A stretch of DNA of 64,000 bases from Pueraria montana var. lobata. Taxonomy: Eukaryota; Streptophyta; Magnoliopsida; Fabales; Fabaceae. Below are positions 45,780 to 56,793 of the stretch, one piece after another. A program made the position numbers and the translations under genes. The notes beneath the pieces were generated by a model. The model was not told the origin of the DNA. It ran no database searches and worked only from the letters and a program-made list of their open reading frames with translations. The number at the start of each line of letters is the position of its first letter. The stretch's first letter is position 1. The stretch is from contig CM048650.1 of NCBI GenBank assembly GCA_026413185.1, positions 96,181,730 to 96,245,729 on the forward strand, written 5' to 3'.

Positions 45780-46690
45780 CTAAGAACTAACTCTTTAATT
45801 TATTTTCTTGATGTTGAAGGTGCAACAAGTGGGTTTAGAGGTGTTTCATCCTAATGATTTACGAGTTGTGTGCACATGTGTGCCTTTTGGAGCTTATACC
45901 ACTATATGGATGATCTGTTTTATCTCAAATTGTGGCTTGAATATGTGGGTGTTTTTTACACTGTTGTTTGCTAATGATGCTTACTTCAATTATTCATTAC
46001 AATTTAAGAAGTTATATAGTTGTAGGCATATAATTGCTTTAATGTAGACACTATATATTCTTTTCTGGATGCAAATGGAAATGAAAAAACTTGTTCCAAT
46101 TTCTACATTTCATATACTTTACACTTGGAATCTATGAACATGTTTAAAGTTGCTAATTAACCAAACATTTGAGCTTAGCATATCTCGGTAGTGACTCTAA
46201 TCTATCCAGCTACTAATAATTTCATAAATAATTAAAAAAAATGTGTAGTGACTCTAATATATCCAACTACTAATAATTTCATTTTTTTTTAAAAAGGTAA
46301 TTACAGTGGGCTAAACCCTTTATATTACAGTGGGTTTCTTACGGTAGATAAAATCCACTGTAATACAAACGACTTAGTCCACTGTAACTGTCTATACATT
46401 CTTCTGCGAATGTACTTTTATTCATAAATTATCAACTGCTTTTCCTTTGGTATTATCGAGGGTCAAATTATTGACAAAAGAACACACTGTATTACCCTCG
46501 AGTTACAGTGGGCTTGGTCCACTGTATTACCGAGGGCTTTTCGGGGCTGTCGATAAAAATTTACCGGCGAAGTTTTTACAGAGGGATCACTAGCCGTCGG
46601 TAAGCCGTCGATAATTTTGATTTATAGTAGGCTTTTTAGATTATAGTGGGTTTTTAACTCACTGTAATAGCGAGAATTCTTGTAGTGTGG

Positions 46691-47333
46691 TTAGACTCCT
46701 AAGCTGGAGTACACACATATCGGGAGCAAGAAGATTAATGAAGAATTCACTCTAGAAAGAATTAGGAGACCAGCAAGCCAACCTACTTAGCGTAGTCTTA
46801 ATTAGTAGATCATAATAAGGTGTTCTCTTGTACATTATAAATTAATTTTAACAAGAAATCATGGAGAATTAATACTTTGGTTCTTTTTGTACATTTTCTA
46901 AGCCTTCGTGATTACATATCTTGCGTGATCATGTTCGGCTTTTATTTATTATATATAATACAGTATCTTTGCCTTTTTTTTTTTTTAAAAAAAGTTTGAA
47001 GTGTGTTCACCATTTTTTACTGATGACTAATATAATCTATTTCGAGGAACTTAATTGAGCATTTTTAGTGAAATCTTTTTCTTTTAATCATATTTTTTTT
47101 CATTCACAAAGTTCAAATTCGCGACCTTAGAAAATTCGAGCTTAGTTTCACTCGAATTGAACCAATGACTTTATTGATAAAAAAAGAACTAATATATGTC
47201 CCATATAAGTATATATATTGAAAAATCAGTAGAATGTATTAATTGTGTTAAATTGTCATTCACAAAAAAAAAACTGTTAAATTGTCATCTAATCATGGAT
47301 TGACATATATGATAAAATTATTTATTTTTATAA
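46691..47333. other. Spacer, no gene recognised
   Basis: Moderately AT-rich. A faint, decayed relative of the 184-bp MITE may lie at about 47225-47320 (AATTGTCAT..., ATATATGATAAAATT), too degraded to bound. Confidence 0.4.
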
Positions 47334-47342
47334 TAATAATTT

Positions 47343-47718
47343 GGCTTCATTATCATTTTGGTGTTCTAATTTATTTTTTAAGTTTAATTTGGTCCTCTTA
47401 TTATTAAAATGTTCAACTAGGTTATGTAATTTTTAAAAATGATTCAACTAGGTCCCTTTACTTTTAAAAGATTCAATTAGGTCATTTATTTTTTAAAATG
47501 GATTCAATTCGGTTCCTTTTTTCTTTCACCTACTTCGAATTTTTTTAAAAAATAAGACCAAATTTGACTTTAAGTGGGACCAAATTGAACTCATTTTAAA
47601 AAATAAAAGACCTAATTGAGTCTTTTAAAAATAAAAGGACCTAATTGAACATTTCAATATTAACATGACCAAATTAAATCTAAAAGATAAATTAGAGGAC
47701 CAAGATGATAATTGACCC
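47343..47718. mobile_element. Foldback MITE (MULE type), 376 bp
   Basis: Ends GGCTTCATTATCATTTTGG and, reversed, GGGTCAATTATCATCTTGG. Perfect 9-bp flanks TAATAATTT (47334-47342 and 47719-47727). The arms carry repeated AATTNGGTCC phrases in both senses. Confidence 0.87.
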
Positions 47719-47727
47719 TAATAATTT

Positions 47728-49056
47728 CAAAGTCATATTTAAAATGTTTTTTAATTGTGGAGTAAAAAAAATGTTTTTTACTTGATTCACAATATAAAAA
47801 ATTTTAAATTGATAATTATCAAAATTAAAAATCAAAAGGTTTATATCATACACGATTGTCGTGTATCTCTGCTTTTGGTACATCTAGAACCTCCTATATT
47901 AATATACTTTATTTGCTGACCTAAAAAAAAAAAAAACACGATTGTCGGTCGTAGGAAGAATAGCAGTTTGATATAAACAACATCGAAGTAATTCACGAGC
48001 CTTACTAGCCAACGTTCTCTAGATCTTTCCTAACGGCAATATACATATTAACAGGTTATTTTAATTTTGTTATAGTTTGGTGATGATCTCATTGATTTTT
48101 TAGTTTAATTAAGTTTCATGAACGGTTAATGTAGAATTTTTTATACTATCATCCAATTATAAATTATTTTTATGAACCCATTTATTTTAATCAAAATTAA
48201 CCCATTTAAATTATTAATTTTTAAAATGACTTATTTAATCATCAAATAAATTGACTGGGGTAATCCTGATTAATTAACAGTCTGCTGATTATCTTACAAA
48301 ACATCTATCGATATGGTATTTAAAACATTCCAAGGAAAATGCCTTTTAATTATTCTACGGTAAACTTTAGAATTACTTTTATAAAATATAATTTCTATAC
48401 ATTGTCACTATATATAAAAGTTTTTCCACTGTTGATAAATTAAAAATCATGATAATTAAGTATGACTTTTTAAGTTTTTATTATAAAAATTAACAAACTT
48501 ACGTGATAGTTTGTGATTAAATGCTCATATAACATCATTTTACATATACTATTTTCTCTTTATAAAATAAAAGCATTTGTTTATTATTTATAAAAGTAAA
48601 AACTTGCAAGTTAGACATGTATAAGTGTACATACATTTTTTTTATGTTAACTGCTTAGAGATTTCACGTTGACTAATGATATAATCAAAAGTCTAAGATA
48701 ACACCAGAATCTATTTTAGCAATTGTTGTTAGATCTATCGGACAAGACTGTTATTAGACAATCCACAAATGTCCTATCTTGCAAACTTCATAATTGAGAT
48801 GTTCAATCATCGAAAGTGTACTAGAGATTGCACATTGACTAATGATATAATCAAAATAGAATACATAAGTGAGTGACAACTTCACGAGCTAGTTTTTGAA
48901 GTTAAGTCCAAATTCAAATTATAAGACTACCCAAATTCACAATAAATAGGGCACTAGTTAAATAGGGACAGATGGAGTATATAAGTCTTGGTAAAAAAAA
49001 AATTTATTTAAGTCAATTATTTATAAAAGTTTTACCAATGTCTTTTATTACAAAAA
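47728..49056. other. AT-rich spacer, no gene recognised
   Basis: Short phrases repeat locally (for example TTGACTAATGATATAATCAAA near 48670 and 48836), but nothing codes and I found no bounded element. Confidence 0.5.
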
Positions 49057-50144
49057 CTAGCCAGTTACCCGTGTATTTGCACGGGTTACACTCATCTTTA
49101 CATATATTATAAAATGATTTATATATATATATATAAATAATTATTTATTTAAATATAAATAATAGAATATATATTTATATTTTATTTGGTGAGACAGAAG
49201 TAAAAATTGGAATAATATAGGAGAAATCTACTTATATTTGCAAACGTCAAACTTAATGTCCCTCTCCCGCGATTTCAAGAACTTTTTTGTTTTTATATTT
49301 AAAATATAAAAAATTAATGTGATACAGAATAAAATTATTTTTTAAAGTAAAATTATACATATTTAAAATATAAATAATATGATATAAAATTATCTTAGTT
49401 TTAAATTTGGATAATAATATTGCAAATTTATTTCAATAAGGCTTTATTGAGTAAACTATTTTTTACACATTTTTATTTTTCTAGATTAATTCAAAATATT
49501 TAAAATTAAAATACTATTGATATATAAAATTAAAAAATACAATATATATATGTTATGTGTGGGTATACAATAAATTATGTTTTGACTCAATAATCAACTA
49601 TTAAAAAAATATAGCTTTAACTATTAAAAAAAAAACTTAAGGTTAATCCATTTCTTGACCAACTATAAGCATTCAATAATATCTTTAGATTTCGTACAAT
49701 GACTTCACCACCATTACAAATCAAATTTCAACCACATCTAATACATTTACAAAAATTTGTACACAATATTTGACTCTAATTAAGTTCGCTTATTTGTTCT
49801 TAGTAATAGAGAATATGTTTGTATAAGACCGAGTCTTATGATTGAAAGAGATCTTGCTAATGTTAATGGATACTAACAAATTATTATTTTATTCTCTAAT
49901 AGATAATTTATATTTCATTAGTAAGTACTTGTGTAAGATGAGTTGTTATAGATTTTTAGTATTATCCTTTAACCCGTGAGAAGAAAACCTACTAAGTTAA
50001 AAAAAATTTGTCTAAATATTTCAATTAGTTTTTCATGAAGGATTTATAACGATATTATATGTCGTAAGTATGTTAAAAATAATATAGTAAAAAATAAAAT
50101 TAAATAGTGATGATAGAGAGTAACTCTTTTAGATAAATAGATAA

Positions 50145-50715
50145 TTAATTTGAATAAGTAATTATATAAATTTATCATACATTTAATATAAATAATAACA
50201 TTTTTATGTAATATTGAGCATATTATTATATTAAATATTTCAAGAATACAAAATTTTATAGATAAAAGATATAAAATAGTAATATAATAAAAATATAAAT
50301 AATATAATAATATAAATATATAAAAAGTATAAAACATATAATCTTCACATATAAAATTATAAAACATAGAATCTAAATATTATTTTGTAGTAAATATATT
50401 AACTAATTAATATAAATTTTATTATTCATTTAATACAAATAATAACATATTTTTATGTAATATTGAACATATTATTATATGAGTTTAATGGTGATGCATT
50501 GACAGTATAAAACTGTTTTAACAACAAACTTACCATACATGATGAGTTGTGATTGGATGATAATGTAAAACTTTTTACATTGTCAGTGCATAGTCTTTTT
50601 TCTCTTATTATATTAAATATTTTAAGAATATAAAATTTTATGAATAAAAGATATAAAACAGTAATGTAATAAAAATATAAATAATATAAATATATAAAAA
50701 GTATAAAACAATACA
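50145..50715. repeat. Tandem duplication inside the Helitron
   Basis: A block containing TTTAATATAAATAATAACAT, ATTGAGCATATTATTATATT and ATATATAAAAAGTATAAAAC occurs twice. The second copy is interrupted by the MITE at 50481-50604, so the first copy shows that insertion's empty site. Confidence 0.82.
50481..50604. mobile_element. MULE-type MITE, copy B (internally deleted, 124 bp)
   Basis: Same ends as copies A and C (left GAGTTTAATGGTGATGCATT, right reversed GAGAAAAAAGACTATGCACT). Perfect 9-bp flanks TTATTATAT (50472-50480 and 50605-50613), and the neighbouring tandem copy near 50220 shows the unfilled TTATTATAT. About 60 bp of the middle are missing. Confidence 0.9.
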
Positions 50716-50927
50716 TGTTAAAAAATAATGACAATAGGAAGGATCAAATTTCCTTAAATAATAGAAAAGAAAAAAGAAACAAAAAAAGAAAATGAAAAAA
50801 TTACAAAAAAGTAAGAAAGAGAAAAAAGTTAGAAAGAAAGAGAAGTTTTGGAGAAATTTTTTTTTATGAGAGAGTGACATGTGACATGTAACAAGTGAGA
50901 GTTCTCTTTTTCTATTAGGTAAATAGA

Positions 50928-51314
50928 CGTGTGAACACTTATGCCAATGTCCGTCTCTTAGTTCAAGTAATAAAGACTTTGATTCCTTTTCATTATGATT
51001 TCGGTTTGAATTCTATGTAGAGAGATAGGCGCTCCAGAAAGCTTTAGTGCTTTACCCTCTTACGTAAATGTATTCAATTGGACTAGAACTAATTAAAATT
51101 CAAAGATACTTTCAAATACCATAGTTAAAAAAAAAAAAAAAAAGTACACTTTCCAAATGAAATGCAGTGTGAATATGTATGTGTCCCATTTGGAACTCGT
51201 TTTTTGTTTACTAAATATGCATTTGTACTAACAACTCAATATGCATTTGGAACATGTTTTTCCAAAATCTCGCTTCCAGCATAAGTCAACAACTCAACAT
51301 GAATATATGCATAA
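50928..51314. other. Short spacer, no gene recognised
   Basis: Nothing beyond an A-run at about 51126-51143. Confidence 0.5.
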
Positions 51315-51323
51315 AATAATTTA

Positions 51324-51975
51324 GGCTTAAATGCAATTTTAGTCATTCTATTTTGTATAATTTGTAATTTTGATCCCTCTGTTTTAAAATTGAGACATTT
51401 AGTCTCTTATTTTGTATAATTAGTAATTTTAGTCCATTTATTTTAAAATTGAGACATTTAGACCTCTAATTTTGTAAAATCCGTAATTTTAGTCATTCTG
51501 TCAAATTGGAAGCATTAATCGCTAAGAGGATAACGTTGATCCTAACTCAAATATAGTAACGTGGCACAAGATTATTTGTTTATTTTTTTTAATTATTTTA
51601 AATACTAAGTAGATAAATTGATGAAAAATATATTTTAAAAAAAGATAAAATCATTTATTTTAATGGCTGGAATAGTCATGAGTCATAATCTGAAAATCAT
51701 GAGTCTTAATAATTTATTTTAAATTATTCTCACGTCATTGAAGCACATGTCACGTCATAGTTAACGTTAATCTTATAACGGTTAACGATTATAATTTGAT
51801 AGAAGGACTAAAATCACGGATTTTACAAAATTGAGAGACTAAATGTCTCAATTTTAAAACATAGGGACTAAAATTGCGGATTGTGCAAAATAGGGGGACT
51901 AAATATCTCAATTTTAAAATAGGGGAATAAAATTAAGATTATGCAAAATAAGAGGACTAAAATTACATTTAAGCC
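51324..51975. mobile_element. Foldback MITE (MULE type), 652 bp, upstream of the first ERF gene
   Basis: Ends GGCTTAAATGCAATTTTAG and, reversed, GGCTTAAATGTAATTTTAG. Perfect 9-bp flanks AATAATTTA (51315-51323 and 51976-51984). The arms consist of repeats like TAATTTTAGTC and AAAATTGAGACATTTAG. Its right end is only about 85 bp from the TATA box of the ERF gene, so it forms the upstream promoter region. Confidence 0.92.
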
Positions 51976-52059
51976 AATAATTTAACATGGTCGGCAAATT
52001 AATGAGAGTGAGCATGCATGTGTGCAAAAAACATCATATATAGTACTGTCCTAAGCTGT

Positions 52060-52067
52060 CTATATAT
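52060..52067 (+). promoter_or_regulatory. TATA box of the first ERF gene
   Basis: CTATATATA at 52060-52067, about 105 bp before the ATG. Confidence 0.55.
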
Positions 52068-52167
52068 ACATATTTAGTCCATGCATGAGCTCCTTAGAAC
52101 TTTGTAGTAACAACAACAAACCTATCTCCAAATTCAAACACTTTACACCCTTCAGCATTAAGAAGAT

Positions 52168-52677
52168 ATGGATTATAATTATTATGTTACTACTACTACT
52201 ACTGCTGCTACTACTGAATCTGACATGACGCTTTCGGACCTTGTTCAACATTACATGCATCATGATGAAGCCATTGATGGTTTGAAGAATGATGTGGAGA
52301 GTGCTAAGGCGCACGAGGAAGTTCCGAAATGGACGAGGTACAAAGGAGTGAGGCGTAGGGCACATGGAAAGTTTGCTGCAGAGATAAAGGACCCAAACAA
52401 AAGTGGTAGGATTTGGCTTGGGACTTATGACACTGAAGAGGAAGCTGCTCTGGCTTATGACAATGCTGCTTTCAAGATCAGAGGGTCCAAAGCCAAGCTC
52501 AATTTTCCTCACCTCATTCCACCAAGGCTGCCATTGGACGCGTCAAGTAGTAGCCACATGAGTGACCCTCCTTCTTCATCATCTTCCACATTTGAGGATC
52601 CTTCAGAAGGATCAAAGAAAAGGAAGGGACTAGCTGGTTTGCTAAATAAATTAGCCCATGAAAGAAATAGAGTTTGA
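52168..52677 (+). CDS. AP2/ERF transcription factor with altered DNA-contact residues
   Basis: Intronless, 169 aa, nuclear DNA-binding regulator of the ERF subfamily, most like group IX members. The N-terminus has a Thr run coded by an ACT repeat, then a motif TLSDLVQHYMHHD (21-33). The AP2 domain spans about 58-115. It keeps the ERF-type Ala and Asp (AAEIKDP) and the YDTEEEAALAYDNAAFKIRG helix. However, the usual RGVRRRPWG reads KGVRRRAHG: the Arg and Trp that in Arabidopsis ERF1 (Arg147, Trp154) touch the GCC box are Lys and His, and EIRDP (Arg162) is EIKDP. The tail is Ser-rich, then KKRKGLAGLLNKLA (150-163), shared with the second ERF gene, with a likely nuclear signal. No acidic activation region or EAR repressor motif is obvious. 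The frame is intact, so this is divergence rather than simple decay. Confidence 0.92.
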   Translation: MDYNYYVTTTTTAATTESDMTLSDLVQHYMHHDEAIDGLKNDVESAKAHEEVPKWTRYKGVRRRAHGKFAAEIKDPNKSGRIWLGTYDTEEEAALAYDNAAFKIRGSKAKLNFPHLIPPRLPLDASSSSHMSDPPSSSSSTFEDPSEGSKKRKGLAGLLNKLAHERNRV

Positions 52678-52703
52678 AGGTGTATGTTTTATTTTGATCT
52701 AAA

Positions 52704-52713
52704 AATAAATAAA
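52704..52713 (+). terminator. Polyadenylation signals after the first ERF gene
   Basis: Two overlapping AATAAA motifs, 27-36 bp after the stop codon. Confidence 0.5.
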
Positions 52714-54032
52714 AGAAGAAAGAAACCAATGTCATTTTATTATATATGTAGTTTGGTATTGGATTATAACCTTTGTATTTGGCAAAGTTATATTAATTGC
52801 TACATTGATAATTGATAATATGACACATTCATTGTGATGTAACAAATTAATATATATCATTAGTATATAGAAAATTAAGTCTCCTGCAGCATTGAAGCTA
52901 AGTGGAAACGCTGGAATTGAAGCATATTACTTCCTTTAATTAATATTAAGCTAAAAAACATTGCCATATTTCCTTGTAAAAGTGAACTATTGAGTTGTTT
53001 TAAGCTTTCTCCCAAACTAGTAGTGTCAACTTTTGTCTTTAAAATGTAACTTCTTTCTCAACACCAATAATTCCATTCCGAGATCCCATTTTAGTTTCCA
53101 TTTTTTCCTTTCGAGAGAAGAGTTGACGTTCGTCAAAATCGCTATCAAAGTCTGCAATCAACAAGCGTGAGGTACACCTAGAGCGTGAACGCAGCGACGA
53201 GGTTCCCTTCGGTTATTAATCTCATAGCACTTTACCATAGAGTCACTCTACTTATTAATGTGTGGATACACTTTACTAGTATTCATATGTGTTTGTTGTC
53301 AATATACAAATTATATCAAGTGTTTCAATACATATTCTAACAGAGGGTTGCAAATTTTACATTAATAGATAATGGTAACTAGTTTTTGTTGTTCACTGTA
53401 ATACAATACACAATAGAAACAAGTTTCCATGGTGTATTGTAAAGTTACACCTCTCAATCCCCACTTGTCTTCTTGAGATGAGATAAATGTAAATACATTT
53501 GTAAGTGTTCTTTAAGTTCAGAGACTTTTCCTGCCTTAGAATGAGGCACTATCTCTTCCCCCTAAATTTTTAATAGCAAAAAAAGAAAAAAAAAAAAAAG
53601 TTACACCTCCCAACCTTAATTTATTACAGAACGGAAATTGTATATTATAAAGTGACACCTCCTTACATCAACTTACTACACAACAAAAATTTGTTTTCAT
53701 TGAGTATATATGGATCAAATACACAATAAAAACATTTCGTTAGATAATTTAATCTAGATATACACAACAGAAACAAGATTCTGTTTTATATTTCATCCAC
53801 ATATATAACAAAAAATTGTTTTCATCGAAGGGATTTTTGTCAAAAAATATATATAAAAGAAACTGGGGTTAGAAGACCAAACACGAGGGTTGCAAAAATC
53901 ATGGGCTTGCAGGTGTAGTTTGGTGCATGGTTTGATCATTGGGCTGAATTTACTTCATTGGGGGTTGTATTATTTGGGCCGAGTGTTTTGGGCTATTCAG
54001 ACTAAGTTCAGGATATCATAAAAAAAAAAGGT
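52714..54032. other. Spacer with scattered diverged short repeats
   Basis: No gene is recognised. The phrase AAAGTTACACCTC / AAAGTGACACCTC recurs three times between 53445 and 53665 beside ACAATAGAAAC-like text, pointing to an old repeat array. A less AT-rich piece at 53100-53215 has no identifiable frame. Confidence 0.45.
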
Positions 54033-54035
54033 TAA

Positions 54036-54165
54036 GGGTGTGTTTGTTTCCCTGTTCGGCACCCCTCAAACGGCCATTCAAGTAAAAGTAAAAATTTGTT
54101 ACTTCTCAGAAAATATTACTTTGGAATGTGTGTCAGCCCATCTAAATGATAAACCAAACACACAC
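54036..54165. mobile_element. Tourist-like MITE (PIF/Harbinger type), 130 bp
   Basis: Ends GGGTGTGTTTGTTT and, reversed, GTGTGTGTTTGGTTT. A TAA trinucleotide flanks both sides (54033-54035 and 54166-54168), the usual duplication of this superfamily. It contains a GGC-rich middle and no coding sequence. Confidence 0.75.
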
Positions 54166-54168
54166 TAA

Positions 54169-56591
54169 GACGAAGCTTACGTTTCCGTTAAGTGGGGGTT
54201 AATGGGATGAGTTTTATTCGAAATTTCGAATTAGGTTGTGGAAATTAGACTTTTCTTTTTATATATGTATGAATCAAAGACATGTATATTTACCCCTCAT
54301 GCACCTGCTCAACCAAGTGAGTTAAATTCCCTTGTTAGTTGTGGAAATCAGATAATATAGTTATTTTCTTTCCTTTAAAAATAAAAAATATTTTGAGTTT
54401 TTCATGTTATAACAAAAAAAAAATAACACTTTTAGTTTAATTCTTTATCAAATTATTTGACTAATGTAATTTATTTTATTTATTTACTTTTCCTTACCCG
54501 TTACCATGTGTGTCTGTTTTAATTGTATTATTGATGTTGAGTTTTTACTTTTTATCATCGATCTCTCACAAATTAAAAAGAAAGTAAAACGAAATGAAAA
54601 TTAATTTTTTTTCTTCTAAAATATAAAGGACCGTTAGTTGAATTGTGAGTCTGTGACAACTTATTCATATTATGGAATTGTCAAAATTAAATCTCATCAT
54701 ATTTTAAATTATATCTAATGATATATGTGGTTATAACATGTCTTATACCAAATTTTTAGTTGATTGAGATAATACTCTTGAAAATACATAATGATTATTA
54801 TATCGTATGTATTCAAATAAAACTCAGTATAACTCTCGCCTAACTTATATGAATAAAATTTGACGGAGTTCTTTCCCCTTTTTAATTTTTTCTTGGGTTG
54901 TTGAGAGGTTGATGATCATCTTTGTTATATACATAATCATGTATTTAAAAATAAAAAATGTAGAATTTTGTTGAGTGTTTTTAACTATATCAGACAAACT
55001 TTAGGTAGTTCTACGAAAGCGATTGCCATGTGGGTTGGCCGAAGTCTATCTGGTCACTTGCTAGAAGTTGTTATTCCCTTAACTTTTTATAATTCATTTA
55101 TCAATATGATTACGTTTTTTTTTTTGTCACATATATAATTTTTTTTAAATGTAGCATATACACATATTTTTAATGTATATTCAGTTATGTGCGTGACGTA
55201 TTGCGCCTGATAATAGCAACGTTTCATCACTCAAACCCCATGCCTGTTTAATATTTTAATTAACTTCTTTTATATACAATATTTAACAACTTAATCCTGC
55301 CATAAAATTTTCATTATATATGAGAGAGAATCTTGCTAAGTGGAATACAGGCTACAGCCTTTTTAACTTTAATATTTAAAAAAGTTGACATATTTGATCT
55401 TTCTTTAATAAATAAACCAACAGATACATGATAAGGGACACAAAAATAAAATATTTTTATTAAGTAGTATTTATTGCATTAAAAAGACAAAAGTCATATA
55501 ATGCATACTTTTATTAGTAATTAAAATCATTTAATAGAAGACTAACACCAGGCCTAGCTTCTGTCTTTTGTTGGCTTTTATTGCTTTCTGACTGATAAAA
55601 AAAAATACATATTAGAAAAATCATATCATGAAATATTTGATTTAATGAAAAGTGTCAAATAAATATTAGTAGATTTTGTCAAAAAAAAATATAGATTAGT
55701 AGATTATTAAAATTAATTATTCACCAAAAAAAAGATTATTAAAATTCATTCAATTTTGTTGTATGTATCTATTTTTGTAATAATTTATTGTCATTGATAC
55801 TTTTACTCATACATTTAATGATATTCTTGATTATATATTTATCATCATATTTTTTTTACAATAATAACTAATAATAATATTAATTACTATTTTTGATATA
55901 TAAATAGTTATATACACTAGTTATATGCATTTAATGACGTTATATAATAATTACTTCTCAATTTTTCTAATATAATATACAGATAGATAGGATAAAATAC
56001 AATTGAAGATAATCTATATCTATATTAATTAACAATAAGGCTATGGCTCTTTCAAAAAGAAAAAAGAAAAAAAAAACAATGAGGCTATGGTGAGAGACTA
56101 CTCTAGCGATGTATTCAAGGACATGCTTTGAGGGAATTAGTTTGCTCCAAGGATAAAGGAATAAATGATAAGGGTAACAGGCTTAAATTATACCAAATTT
56201 ATCTTATGATATAAATTAAACTAGTAGGGAAAAAAAAAAAAGTATGTCCAAAAGAAACCCCCTTTTTTCCTTACCATTTTATCATTGTCGTTGGTTCTCC
56301 TAACATTCTAACCTATAAATTCTTAGGCCTCTAGCCAATCATGACCACCACACACACCTGATAGAAAACTCTATAGATAAGAATGGCCACTAGGCACTAA
56401 TAATAGTGAAGAGTCAAATTAAGTATTGACATTAAATAAAGATATCGGGACCTAAAAGATTCTTAAATAAAGAAAAAAAAATTTAATACAATATTCGATC
56501 CATATGTTAGGAATATCATGAAGGGAAAAAGGTAATTTTTTTAAATACTATTTAACTAATATGTTCTAGAATTGTCATATTTTAAAATCAA
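54169..56591. other. AT-rich spacer between the ERF genes
   Basis: No gene or bounded element seen. Several A-runs and a phrase duplicated near 55660-55745 (TTAGTAGATTNTNAAAA) are present. Confidence 0.5.
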
Positions 56592-56600
56592 ATAAAATAT

Positions 56601-56784
56601 GAGAAAATAGAATATGCATTGACAGTGTAAAATAATTTTACACCATCACTCAATCATAATCCATAATGTATGATAAGTTTGTTGACTTTTATGATAATTA
56701 TTGTAAAAATCATATTAACGATAATTTATAATTAGATGATAATGTAAAACTGTTTTACATTATTAGTACATTACCATTAAACTT
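56601..56784. mobile_element. 184-bp MULE-type MITE, copy C
   Basis: Same length and layout as copy A: left GAGAAAATAGAATATGCATT, right reversed AAGTTTAATGGTAATGTACT. Perfect 9-bp flanks ATAAAATAT (56592-56600 and 56785-56793). It lies about 1.1 kb upstream of the second ERF gene. Confidence 0.88.
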
Positions 56785-56793
56785 ATAAAATAT

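Larger units (their letters stand above)
44296..46687. mobile_element. CACTA transposon, non-autonomous, 2.4 kb
   Basis: The left end CAATACAAGAAATTTTGC (a one-base change from CACTA) and the right end, reversed, CACTACAAGAATTCTCGC are inverted repeats. A 3-bp duplication TGG flanks it (44293-44295 and 46688-46690). Both subterminal regions are filled with short palindromes of the type TTACAGTGGG...CCCACTGTAA, as expected for transposase-binding repeats in this superfamily. No transposase frame is seen; open frames of 79 and 65 codons have no domain. A hAT element splits it. Confidence 0.9.
49057..50927 (-). mobile_element. Probable non-autonomous Helitron
   Basis: On the minus strand the right-hand border begins TCTATTTACCTAATAG and the left-hand border ends with a hairpin (CCCGTG-CAAATA-CACGGG, 49068-49085), seven bases and then CTAG followed by T. 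That is the Helitron layout (5' TC, 3' hairpin, CTRR, insertion before T). The base outside the 5' end is not the expected A, so that border is less sure. No Rep/helicase is encoded. Confidence 0.55.
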
